A stretch of DNA of 22,993 nucleotides from a virus. A model generated the notes under the pieces. The model saw only the letters and a program-made list of their open reading frames with translations. It searched no databases and was not told where the DNA came from. The DNA lies in the IMG/VR virus record IMGVR_UViG_3300008450_000489, positions 1 to 22,993 of that record; one strand, given 5' to 3'. Of this stretch, positions 7,166 to 12,315 are shown piece after piece (the stretch's first letter is position 1; each line of letters begins with the position of its first letter). The position numbers were made by a program, and so were the translations under genes.

Positions 7166-8554
7166 ATGGCACTCACCTACACCGGAACTGGCGGACTCTT
7201 CACGCGACTCGGCGCTCTGGTCTACATGATGGATCAGGTGAGGACGCACCAGAACAACCTCAAGACGCTCCTCGCGAACGTGCAAGCCGAGTACTCCTCG
7301 AGCGATGCTTGGATGATCGACGTGCTTTCCGGTGGCATCGAGGGACGGATCGCCGAGGCGGGAAACGTGCTGAACGACGTCCGAGCCGCGGCCGAGCGCA
7401 CGATCCTCGAGATGTGCTTCGCCGAGGCGATCGCATCCGGTGCGACGAACACGATGGTCCGAAAGGAGATCCGCGAGGCGCTGATCTGGCTCATCCGCCA
7501 GATGGACGCGGACACGAAGACCGTCGACGGAACGACGATCACAAAGTCGAGTCTCGCGGTCGGAGCGAGCAACAACGGCAACGGGAAGTTCTACTACTAC
7601 TTCGAGGCTCCGCACATCCTGCTCGGCTCGACGGCCGACTGGCCGAACATCCGCACGGAAGTCCTCGAAGCGCGATGCGTTCAAGACGGCGTGTCCGGCG
7701 CGATCTCGCGCGGCTCGGAGATCTTCGAGATCCGCGGCCAGCCTGCGTACCAAGGACTCGACTATCGCTTCCCCGGCGGAAGCGGAACGTTGATGCGCTT
7801 GGTGACGTGCTGCGCGAGCGTCGACAACGGCATCCCCGGACAGAACATCCTCCACAACTCCGACCTCGAGGACCAGACCTCAAACCTACCGGATCGCTTC
7901 ACGCTCTCGAGCGGAACGGCTGGCACGGAGTTCCTAACCGAGACGACGGCGGCGAATGTCTTCCGCGGCTCGAAGTCTCTGAAACTTGCCGTGACTGGAA
8001 ACGTCTTCAAGATCCGCCAGCGGCTCGCGGACTTCGACGGGACGCTCGGCCGGCTCACGCCGGATCGGCCGTACCTCATCGCGGTCGCGATCAAGAAGGA
8101 CACGACGGCGACTGGAACGCTTCGGATCAGCGTGCAGGACTCGAGCGGCACGATCATCGGCACATCAAACGAGTTCTTCCTCTCGCAGTCGATCGCGGCG
8201 ACGACGACTTCGTTCCTCATCTACTCGGCGACGGTGCGCTCTCCGCGAGTCATTCCATCCGAGGTGTATCTCGTCGTTGAGACGACTTCGGCGATCGCGA
8301 CCGATTCGGTCTACATCGACGAGATCATCGTCGCGGAGATGATGCCGATCGCGGCTGGCGGTCCTGCGCTCGCGATCGTCGCAGGATCGACGGACTGGAG
8401 CGCGGACGACAACGCTCGGTACACGTTCACGAACAACAACGAGGGCGCATTCGTACGGGCCTTCGATCGCTTGTTCGATATGTACGGCAAGGGACTTAGC
8501 CTTCCGCAGGACTACTCCGGCACCGAGAACATCGACGACGCTCTGATCGCTTGA
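7166..8554 (+). CDS. Large virion protein with carbohydrate-binding-like domain
   Basis: 462 residues, preceded by AGAAGGG and a two-base gap. Residues 1-120 are helical and open with YTGTGGLFTRLGALVY, an N-terminus I associate with phage structural proteins. Residues about 120-220 are beta-rich. Residues about 228-395 read as a galactose-binding or CBM-like sandwich: it starts NILHNSDLEDQTSNLPDRF, has a GSKSLKLAV strand and DRPYLIAVAIKKDT, and closes with TDSVYIDEIIVAEM, the usual order in CBM4/9-like folds. As the last gene of the late tail operon it is a candidate receptor-contact protein. The extreme 3' end overlaps a minus-strand gene by 59 bases. Confidence 0.65.
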   Translation: MALTYTGTGGLFTRLGALVYMMDQVRTHQNNLKTLLANVQAEYSSSDAWMIDVLSGGIEGRIAEAGNVLNDVRAAAERTILEMCFAEAIASGATNTMVRKEIREALIWLIRQMDADTKTVDGTTITKSSLAVGASNNGNGKFYYYFEAPHILLGSTADWPNIRTEVLEARCVQDGVSGAISRGSEIFEIRGQPAYQGLDYRFPGGSGTLMRLVTCCASVDNGIPGQNILHNSDLEDQTSNLPDRFTLSSGTAGTEFLTETTAANVFRGSKSLKLAVTGNVFKIRQRLADFDGTLGRLTPDRPYLIAVAIKKDTTATGTLRISVQDSSGTIIGTSNEFFLSQSIAATTTSFLIYSATVRSPRVIPSEVYLVVETTSAIATDSVYIDEIIVAEMMPIAAGGPALAIVAGSTDWSADDNARYTFTNNNEGAFVRAFDRLFDMYGKGLSLPQDYSGTENIDDALIA

Positions 8555-8801
8555 TGAGTTCCGCGAGGATCGCGGCTCGCGCTTGCCCGACGAGAAATCG
8601 AAGATCGTCCTCCTCGGCGAGATCGAAAGCCAGCGTGTACAGGTCAAGCGACTGCCACGAGACGGCGAGGAAGTTCGCGCAGCGCGTCGCGCTCCGCTCG
8701 GATGTCTCGAGGATGCAGGCTGACTCGAGGACGGCGGCGACGTGGACGCGAACGCGCCGCGCTTCGAGTTTCTGAAGATTCCGAGGATTTTCTATAGACA
8801 C
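8496..8801 (-). CDS. Minus-strand small protein, divergent from the early operon
   Basis: The only credible minus-strand gene in the window: 101 residues from GTG at 8801 (AGAGG lies upstream). The strongest evidence is codon use. Apart from its first 14 codons and its last 15 or so, the minus frame shows the CTC, GTC, GAG, TTC and ATC preference of the phage, whereas the plus frame across 8551-8775 would give an unnatural Ser/Arg-rich peptide. The protein is helical (HVAAVLESACILETSE, RFLVGQARAAILAELIK) with a basic CSRC tail. It has no clear HTH. Its divergent placement across an operator-like palindrome suggests a control function, but that is inference. The upstream start at 8867 is possible. 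Confidence 0.5.
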   Translation of the reverse strand: MSIENPRNLQKLEARRVRVHVAAVLESACILETSERSATRCANFLAVSWQSLDLYTLAFDLAEEDDLRFLVGQARAAILAELIKRSERRRCSRCRSSPAEG

Positions 8802-8824
8802 GGAGGAGCCTCTTCCGATAGGAT
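8795..8824 (+). promoter_or_regulatory. Candidate early promoter upstream of the RecT-like gene
   Basis: TAGACA at 8795-8800 (one mismatch to TTGACA), an 18-base spacer, then TAGGAT at 8819-8824 as -10. Transcription would start near 8831, at the 5' foot of the leader hairpin. TAGGAT also appears as a -10 candidate before the 11208 gene, and TACGAT before the 13365 gene. Confidence 0.45.
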
Positions 8825-8839
8825 GTCCGCTAGCGGACA
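8824..8839. promoter_or_regulatory. 16-bp perfect palindrome, probable operator
   Basis: TGTCCGCTAGCGGACA is its own reverse complement. It begins at the last base of the candidate -10 box and covers the expected transcription start, the classical place for a repressor site. It lies in the 64-bp gap between the divergent minus-strand gene and the early operon, so one protein bound here could affect both. Candidate binders encoded nearby are the HTH proteins at 13562, 13867 and 9777. Confidence 0.6.
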
Positions 8840-8849
8840 CGGAGTCCGC
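8833..8849 (+). promoter_or_regulatory. Start-associated leader hairpin 1
   Basis: GCGGAC (8833-8838), loop ACGGA, GTCCGC (8844-8849): a 6-bp stem whose 3' end is 16 bases before ATG 8866. The tail holds AAGGAG and GAGACA. The 5' arm is shared with the palindrome at 8824-8839, so the two structures are mutually exclusive in a transcript that contains both. It belongs to the same family as the hairpins at 10365, 11175 and 11482. Confidence 0.6.
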
Positions 8850-8865
8850 AGAAGGAGACATCATC

Positions 8866-9780
8866 ATGTCTATCGTATCTCACGGGATCGCGTCGTCCGC
8901 GATCGAAACCTCCTCGCTCGCTCAAGCCGGAACGAAGGCGCTCGAGGCGTACATCGCTGCGGGTGACATCGGCCGACTCGATCCGAGTCAGCGGATCGCC
9001 TTGTACAAAGCGGTCTGCGACTCGCTCGGCCTCAACCCGCTGACGCAGCCGTTCGAGTACCTCACGCTCAACGGCAAGGTCCAGTTGTACGCGAAGAAGT
9101 CCGCGACCGAGCAGTTGCGGCAGATTCACGGCGTGTCGGTCCTCGCGCTCGAGCAGGAGATGCGAGGAGACATCCTCTGCATGACCGCGCGGGTGCGCGA
9201 CCGATCCGGCCGCGAGGACATCGCGACTGGAGCCGTCAACCTCAAGGGCTTGGCAGGCGAGAACCTTGCCAACGCCTACATGAAGTGCGAGACGAAATCC
9301 AAGCGCCGCGCAACGCTCTCGATCTGCGGCCTTGCGATGCTGGACGAGACGGAGATCGACTCGATCCAAGGGGCGAAGCCCGTCGCGGTCGAGGACTTCC
9401 ATGCTCCGGCCGCGAAGCCAGAACCGAAGCAGATGAAGACGATGACGCGCGAGGAGCGCCGGAAGGACACCGAGGACTTGCTCTCGCCGGTCCCGGTCGC
9501 GTCGGCTCCCGTCGTCGAGACGACGGCGGTCCCGGTCACGCCGGACGCTGAGCGGGTCATCCTCGCTCGCTCGCCGATCTCGGTGGTCGAGGGCAAGTCC
9601 GGCCGTCGCGTCTGGCGCATCGACCAAGAAGACGAGGCTCGGCCGTTCGCCGTCCTCGATGAGCGCGTCGCGTCGATCCTCGAGGCGCAGCAGGCGTTCT
9701 CCCGCAACTCTCTCGTCCGGGTGCGTCAGCGCTCGAACGGCACCCTCGAGATCCTCGAGGTCATCGGAGACGCGAAGTGA
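8866..9780 (+). CDS. RecT-like single-strand annealing protein (putative)
   Basis: 304 residues; AAGGAG eight bases before ATG fixes the start. The N-terminal part (about 30-165) carries the conserved pattern of a phage recombination family: LGLNPLTQPFEYLTLNGK, then QLYAKKSATEQLRQ, then AYMKCETKSKRRATLSICGL followed by LDETEI. I know this block as RecT-like or single-strand annealing protein in phages; it would pair complementary ssDNA during recombination or recombination-driven replication. Residues about 175-225 are a Pro/Ala/Val-rich linker. About 226-304 form a second small domain (RRVWRIDQEDEARPFAVLD, VRVRQRSNGTLEILEV) that I do not recognise. First gene of the early operon behind a strong control region. 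Confidence 0.7.
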   Translation: MSIVSHGIASSAIETSSLAQAGTKALEAYIAAGDIGRLDPSQRIALYKAVCDSLGLNPLTQPFEYLTLNGKVQLYAKKSATEQLRQIHGVSVLALEQEMRGDILCMTARVRDRSGREDIATGAVNLKGLAGENLANAYMKCETKSKRRATLSICGLAMLDETEIDSIQGAKPVAVEDFHAPAAKPEPKQMKTMTREERRKDTEDLLSPVPVASAPVVETTAVPVTPDAERVILARSPISVVEGKSGRRVWRIDQEDEARPFAVLDERVASILEAQQAFSRNSLVRVRQRSNGTLEILEVIGDAK

Positions 9781-10139
9781 AGCGCGTCGAGATTCCCGGC
9801 GCGGTGTCGATCCGCTCGCAGGTCGGAATCCGGCCGGAAGATCCTCGGGTCTTCCGGCCGATCCGGCTCGCCGAGGCGCTGCGGGTGGCGCGGCTGATCC
9901 GGGCCGACGAGTCGATCCCGGAGGAGATCCGGGCGCTGGTCGAGGTGGGCATCCCTCTCGACCTCATGCCTGGACACGTCACCCCGGCGAAGACGGCGCT
10001 CGCCGAGGCGCTTCGCGTCTCGGTGCGGACGATCCGCCGGCGAGAGTTGGCGTGGGAACTTGCGGACCAGCGAGTCCGATTCGATCTTGTCCATCGGGCC
10101 GCGAGGCTGGTGTTCGCTGAGCGAGGCTCAAAGGCATGA
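9777..10139 (+). CDS. Small protein with possible helix-turn-helix
   Basis: 120 residues from the ATG of an ATGA overlap. The N-terminal half (EIPGAVSIRSQVGIRPEDP) is irregular; the centre is helical (LAEALRVARLIRADESI). Residues about 68-90, AKTALAEALRVSVRTIRRRE, read like a helix-turn-helix with a recognition helix SVRTIRRRE. It is the second and last gene before a strong terminator and so shares a transcript with the annealing protein. It could be an accessory regulator or DNA-binding partner. No family is recognised. Confidence 0.55.
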   Translation: MKRVEIPGAVSIRSQVGIRPEDPRVFRPIRLAEALRVARLIRADESIPEEIRALVEVGIPLDLMPGHVTPAKTALAEALRVSVRTIRRRELAWELADQRVRFDLVHRAARLVFAERGSKA

Positions 10140-10145
10140 CGACGC

Positions 10146-10173
10146 GAGCCGGGGAAACCCGGCTCACGTTTTT
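10146..10173 (+). terminator. Rho-independent terminator after the annealing operon
   Basis: GAGCCGGG (10146-10153), GAAA tetraloop, CCCGGCTC (10158-10165), then ACG and five T (10169-10173). The 8-bp perfect GC stem with GNRA loop and T run is a textbook intrinsic terminator seven bases after the stop of the 120-residue gene. Confidence 0.85.
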
Positions 10174-10211
10174 CCGAAATCTGCAAACTTTCCCTCTTTA
10201 CAAGTGCGACT

Positions 10212-10233
10212 CCCTCCCCCCTAATAACCCCCC
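10212..10233 (-). other. C-tract / G-rich minus strand in intergenic gap
   Basis: In the noncoding 10174-10364 stretch the plus strand has CCC, C6 and C6 (10212-10214, 10216-10221, 10228-10233) separated by T and TAATAA, so the minus strand reads G6, six bases, G6, A, G3. That could fold into a G-quadruplex if the six-G runs contribute two tracts. The surrounding 10180-10320 bases are pyrimidine-rich, unlike the coding DNA. I see no gene in this gap. Confidence 0.4.
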
Positions 10234-10320
10234 ACCAGGGACAGATGAGACAACTACGCGTCTCGTGTTCCGGCTCCTGACTCCAAACGTCTTTCGCCTT
10301 CTCTCTCTTCTTCTGGAGAG

Positions 10321-10342
10321 GAGTACGTCGAACGTAGTACTC
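10321..10342. promoter_or_regulatory. Nested inverted repeat with candidate -10, possible operator-promoter
   Basis: GAGTAC (10321-10326) pairs with GTACTC (10337-10342), and inside them TACGT, CGA, ACGTA (10324-10336) forms a second, overlapping inverted repeat. TAGTAC at 10335-10340 could serve as a -10 box for the operon starting at 10395, although no convincing -35 hexamer is visible. The site lies 23 bases before leader hairpin 2. Confidence 0.4.
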
Positions 10343-10364
10343 ACGAGGCGCGATCGCGCGAACC

Positions 10365-10379
10365 CCGGCAGGATGCCGG
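10365..10379 (+). promoter_or_regulatory. Start-associated leader hairpin 2
   Basis: CCGGC (10365-10369), loop AGGAT, GCCGG (10375-10379): a 5-bp stem ending 15 bases before ATG 10395. The tail is a pure purine repeat (AGAGAGAGAG) then ACAGA, containing GAGACA. It has no canonical Shine-Dalgarno downstream of the hairpin; the only AGGA is in the loop. Confidence 0.6.
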
Positions 10380-10394
10380 AGAGAGAGAGACAGA

Positions 10395-11015
10395 ATGACC
10401 AGCGAATCGAAGAAGCCCGGCATGACGCGCGACGAACTCGCGGCCTTCACCGCTCGAGCGAATCGGTATTTCCGCGGCGAGACGGATCGCGAGTTGTGGG
10501 CGCTTGCGCTTCCGCGCATCGCCGAGATGGAGTCGAGCGACGCTCTCGCCGGACTCGAGAACTACGCGATCAACTGGGCCGGACCTCGCGCGAGGTTCAT
10601 CCCGGCGAAGTTCTTCGAGTACGTCGCCGACGTGAGGACTCGGCGTTCCGAGATCGCGCAGCGCGACGCTCGCGTCCGCGAGTCCGATCGCCGGCGGATC
10701 GCATCGAGCCGAGACGCGATGATCTGCGAGGCCGACTGGGCGAGCCTTCGCCGCGAGATCGAGGTCGCGAATCCTCTGCACGTCGGAGAGGCGATCGACG
10801 CGCTCCGCTCGGTCGGATGGGGATCTCCTCCTGCCGCGTTCTCCGACTGGCCGCGACGCTGGATCGTCGCCGTCGCGGATGTCGTCTCCGGTCGGACGTG
10901 CCGAGCCTATAACCCGGACACCGGGAACTTCGACCGGGACGTGCCTGCGCTCGACTTCTACCGGATGGCCGGAAAGCCGCCGTCCGTCGCCGTAGGGGCG
11001 CTTGGGCCGTTCTGA
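10395..11015 (+). CDS. Putative replication accessory protein (helicase-loader-like)
   Basis: 206 residues. The N-terminal 70 residues have a helical repeat, ELAAFTARANRYFRG, ELWALALPRIAEMESSDAL, then LENYAINWAGPRARFIPAKF. This resembles phage replisome organiser or helicase-loader N-domains, where a short helical bundle ends in a segment like FIP or FPP. This is a weak, pattern-level similarity. The middle is Arg-rich and the C-terminus is irregular (YNPDTGNFDRDVPALDFY). It has its own leader hairpin and probably its own promoter. If the loader idea is right, it would bring a host helicase to the phage origin, for which the adjacent 10174-10394 gap is a candidate. Confidence 0.5.
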   Translation: MTSESKKPGMTRDELAAFTARANRYFRGETDRELWALALPRIAEMESSDALAGLENYAINWAGPRARFIPAKFFEYVADVRTRRSEIAQRDARVRESDRRRIASSRDAMICEADWASLRREIEVANPLHVGEAIDALRSVGWGSPPAAFSDWPRRWIVAVADVVSGRTCRAYNPDTGNFDRDVPALDFYRMAGKPPSVAVGALGPF

Positions 11016-11034
11016 GGGCGTCCGGGCCGTCCAG

Positions 11035-11049
11035 AGCGCCGAGGGCGCT
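11035..11049 (+). terminator. Hairpin after the 206-residue gene (weak terminator candidate)
   Basis: AGCGCC (11035-11040), GAG loop, GGCGCT (11044-11049): a 6-bp perfect GC stem 19 bases after the stop. Only a short TTT follows, seven bases later, so an intrinsic terminator is possible but weak. Confidence 0.35.
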
Positions 11050-11068
11050 ACGGGGCATTTCCGGAGGT

Positions 11069-11080
11069 CTGTATATACAG
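11069..11080. promoter_or_regulatory. 12-bp palindrome CTGTATATACAG
   Basis: A perfect 12-bp palindrome, AT-centred in a GC-rich genome and inside the noncoding 11016-11207 stretch. It could be an operator or, through TATATA, part of a promoter. It is not a standard E. coli LexA box, which needs CTG and CAG ten bases apart rather than six. Confidence 0.4.
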
Positions 11081-11093
11081 CGTCCCGATAACA

Positions 11094-11124
11094 GAGAATC
11101 TTGAGAACTTTCGACGGATTCTCA
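11094..11124. promoter_or_regulatory. Overlapping inverted repeats upstream of the 11208 promoter
   Basis: GAGAATC (11094-11100) is the inverse of GATTCTC (11117-11123). A second pair, TGAGAA (11102-11107) and TTCTCA (11119-11124), uses almost the same right arm. Thus two GAGAA half-sites share one TTCTC partner. The element lies about 45-75 bases upstream of the expected transcription start, where an activator or distal operator would sit. Confidence 0.4.
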
Positions 11125-11133
11125 GGCAATCCG

Positions 11134-11162
11134 CTTCCCTCGGCCGATGGAGCGGCTAGGAT
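11134..11162 (+). promoter_or_regulatory. Candidate promoter for the 11208 gene
   Basis: CTTCCC (11134-11139), 17-base spacer, TAGGAT (11157-11162). The -10 is identical to that proposed before the annealing protein gene. Transcription would start near A11169, six bases before leader hairpin 3. The -35 match is weak (CTT of CTTGAC only). Confidence 0.4.
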
Positions 11163-11168
11163 GATCCC

Positions 11169-11231
11169 ATCAACGCCGGCAGGAGCCGGCAGAAAGCGAG
11201 ACAGACAATGAACAATCAGATCGACATCATC
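11169..11231 (+). repeat. Leader-plus-start direct repeat, copy 1
   Basis: This segment and 11475-11537 share ATCAAC, the leader hairpin, AGAAAGCGAGACA, ATGAACAA and GACATCATC in the same order and at equal total length. The duplication covers the untranslated leader and about the first eight codons, then the sequences diverge completely. Confidence 0.8.
11175..11190 (+). promoter_or_regulatory. Start-associated leader hairpin 3
   Basis: GCCGGC (11175-11180), loop AGGA, GCCGGC (11185-11190): a 6-bp stem with a tetraloop that is the Shine-Dalgarno-like AGGA. The stem ends 17 bases before ATG 11208. The tail is AGAAAGCGAGACAGACA. Confidence 0.65.
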
Positions 11232-11417
11232 GCGACCGCCGAAGGACAGAACTTCCGACTCACCCCGATCTCGAAGTTTGCTCGCGAGTACTTCGGCCTC
11301 AAGTTTGGCGGAAGCGCAGAGATGACGGTCGAATCCGTCGAGGTCGACTCGATCCAACTCGGTCGACTCCTCCGTTGGTGCGATCAGGCTCGCGCCGTCG
11401 TCATGATGGTCGATTGA
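11208..11417 (+). CDS. Small early protein (unknown)
   Basis: 69 residues. The first codons (MNNQIDII) resemble those of the 11514 gene (MNNRTDII) because the leader and start are duplicated; the rest of the protein is unrelated at sight. It is mildly acidic with a strand-like SAEMTVESVEVDSIQL segment and a final helix (LGRLLRWCDQARAVVMMVD). It stands alone between a promoter plus leader and a strong hairpin, a layout typical of highly expressed small phage proteins that bind host factors. No family is recognised. Confidence 0.65.
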   Translation: MNNQIDIIATAEGQNFRLTPISKFAREYFGLKFGGSAEMTVESVEVDSIQLGRLLRWCDQARAVVMMVD

Positions 11418-11431
11418 GACGACTCGGAACG

Positions 11432-11455
11432 GGGGAGCCTCGCGAGAGGCTCCCC
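11432..11455 (+). terminator. 10-bp hairpin with GCGA tetraloop
   Basis: GGGGAGCCTC (11432-11441), GCGA, GAGGCTCCCC (11446-11455): a perfect 10-bp stem with a GNRA loop, 14 bases after the stop of the 69-residue gene. No T run follows, so it may be an attenuator, an RNA-stabilising 3' end or a processing site rather than a full intrinsic terminator. Confidence 0.55.
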
Positions 11456-11474
11456 GACTCCGCGCCGTCGCGGA

Positions 11475-11537
11475 ATCAACATCCGGCAAGGAGCCGGAAG
11501 AAAGCGAGACACAATGAACAACCGAACCGACATCATC
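11475..11537 (+). repeat. Leader-plus-start direct repeat, copy 2
   Basis: Second copy of the 63-bp leader repeat (first at 11169-11231). Differences between the stems are compensated: TCCGGC faces GCCGGA here while GCCGGC faces GCCGGC in copy 1. No TAGGAT-type -10 box accompanies this copy, so it is probably expressed by read-through past the 11432 hairpin. Confidence 0.8.
11482..11498 (+). promoter_or_regulatory. Start-associated leader hairpin 4
   Basis: TCCGGC (11482-11487), loop AAGGA, GCCGGA (11493-11498): a 6-bp stem ending 15 bases before ATG 11514. The AAGGAG sequence lies in the loop and first stem base, 22 bases upstream of the ATG, too far for normal initiation; the tail AGAAAGCGAGACACA holds only a weak GAG. 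Confidence 0.65.
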
Positions 11538-11789
11538 ACATTCGCCGACTACGAGGCGACCGCGCTTCGCTTCATCGCGAACGCATTCGAGGCACTCGAG
11601 ACGGAAACCGCGCTCGGGCGCGAGCAAGCCAGACTCTTCAGCGATCGAGCGCTTGAGGTGTTCAAGATGCAACCGAAACTCAACGTGCGCGGCGGCATCG
11701 TTCGCGAGCGCTGGCTCGATCTTCAGAAGGCTCGATACTCGTTCACGCTTCCGACGATTGACGTCGAGATCGCGAAGGTGGAGCGATGA
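11514..11789 (+). CDS. Small early protein (unknown)
   Basis: 91 residues, mostly helical: DYEATALRFIANAFEALETE, then REQARLFSDRALEVFKM, then a basic RGGIVRERWLDLQKA and a strand-like final PTIDVEIAKVER. The start is fixed by the leader hairpin and by similarity of its first eight codons to the 11208 gene. It heads a tightly overlapping operon (ATGA with the next gene) that runs through the lysozyme-like gene and Gp157-like gene. No family is recognised. Confidence 0.65.
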   Translation: MNNRTDIITFADYEATALRFIANAFEALETETALGREQARLFSDRALEVFKMQPKLNVRGGIVRERWLDLQKARYSFTLPTIDVEIAKVER

Positions 11790-11911
11790 GCGAACTCCTC
11801 GGATGTCTCGGGCTTCTATGGGCCGCCGCGATAGTCGTCGGAATCATCATGATCGAATGGAGACTCTCGCGAATCATGCGAGCGCTTGAACGGAAGGAGG
11901 CGAAGCGATGA
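11786..11911 (+). CDS. Small single-pass membrane protein
   Basis: 41 residues, with ATGA overlaps at both ends (11786-11789 and 11908-11911). Residues about 4-23 (LLGCLGLLWAAAIVVGIIMI) form one hydrophobic helix, followed by a basic tail (EWRLSRIMRALERKEAKR). The topology suggests a short N-out, C-in membrane protein. Placement directly before a secreted lysozyme-like enzyme suggests a role in lysis or superinfection control, but this is only context. Confidence 0.6.
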   Translation: MSELLGCLGLLWAAAIVVGIIMIEWRLSRIMRALERKEAKR

Positions 11912-12315
11912 CGATCCTCATCCTCTCCTCTCTCCTCGCGATCGCTCCGCCAGCCGGCACGGACACGCGAGCGATCCTGGACGCGATTCGCACCGTCGAG
12001 ACGGGCGGCGAGCGCGATCCAGACAACGCGATCGGAGACGGCGGCGACGCGCTGGGCGCGTACCAAATCCATCGCTCGTACTGGCTCGATGCCACCGAGA
12101 AAGATCCAGCGCTTCGATCGCTCGGATACGAGTCGGTGACGGATCGCGCCATCGCCGAGCGCGTCGTCCTCGCGTACCTCACGCGATACTCGCCGAACTG
12201 GAAACTCGACACCGTCTCGCGAATCCACAACGGAGGGCCGCGAGGCCATCTCAAGAACAGCACGAAGGCATACGCGGCGAAGGCCGCGAAGGCCGCGAAG
12301 GAGGCACGACAATGA
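11908..12315 (+). CDS. Secreted lysozyme / transglycosylase-like enzyme
   Basis: 135 residues. A signal-peptide-like N-terminus (ILILSSLLAIAPPAG) with a possible cleavage near residue 16 is followed by a lysozyme-like core: ILDAIRTVETGGERDP, with E31 in the position of a catalytic glutamate, then DALGAYQIHRSYW, the G-x-YQI element shared by goose-type and SLT-type muramidases, and near residue 110 SRIHNGGP. It should cleave peptidoglycan glycan strands. The C-terminus is a Lys/Ala repeat (AKAAKAAKEARQ) that could bind anionic wall polymers. It lies in the early cluster, well away from the holin genes at 16728-17718. Confidence 0.75.
   Translation: MTILILSSLLAIAPPAGTDTRAILDAIRTVETGGERDPDNAIGDGGDALGAYQIHRSYWLDATEKDPALRSLGYESVTDRAIAERVVLAYLTRYSPNWKLDTVSRIHNGGPRGHLKNSTKAYAAKAAKAAKEARQ
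12277..12302 (+). repeat. 9-bp tandem repeat in the lysozyme tail
   Basis: Unit GCGAAGGCC, almost three copies (12277, 12286 and a partial at 12295), encoding the AAK-type C-terminal repeat of the lysozyme-like protein. The number of units could vary by slippage. Confidence 0.7.

Noticed and set aside
7144-8280. 378-codon plus-strand frame overlapping the large virion protein
   Set aside because: Arg/His/Asp-rich shadow without any domain; the 7166 frame has the ribosome-binding site and a recognisable structural protein.
8571-8585. Hairpin CCGCGA-GGA-TCGCGG as another member of the leader family
   Set aside because: It has GGA in the loop but lies inside the minus-strand coding region, is not upstream of a start codon and lacks the GAGACA tail; words such as GCGATC are common in this genome.
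8551-8775. Plus-strand 74-codon frame after the tail operon
   Set aside because: Ser/Arg-rich product; codon use supports the minus-strand gene in the same DNA instead.
11069-11080. LexA (SOS) box
   Set aside because: The palindrome starts with CTG and ends with CAG but they are six bases apart, not the ten of the E. coli box; kept only as a generic palindrome.
10341-11672. 443-codon minus-strand frame
   Set aside because: It spans three plus-strand genes, their leaders and hairpins and has an Arg/Glu-rich composition typical of antisense shadow in GC-rich DNA.
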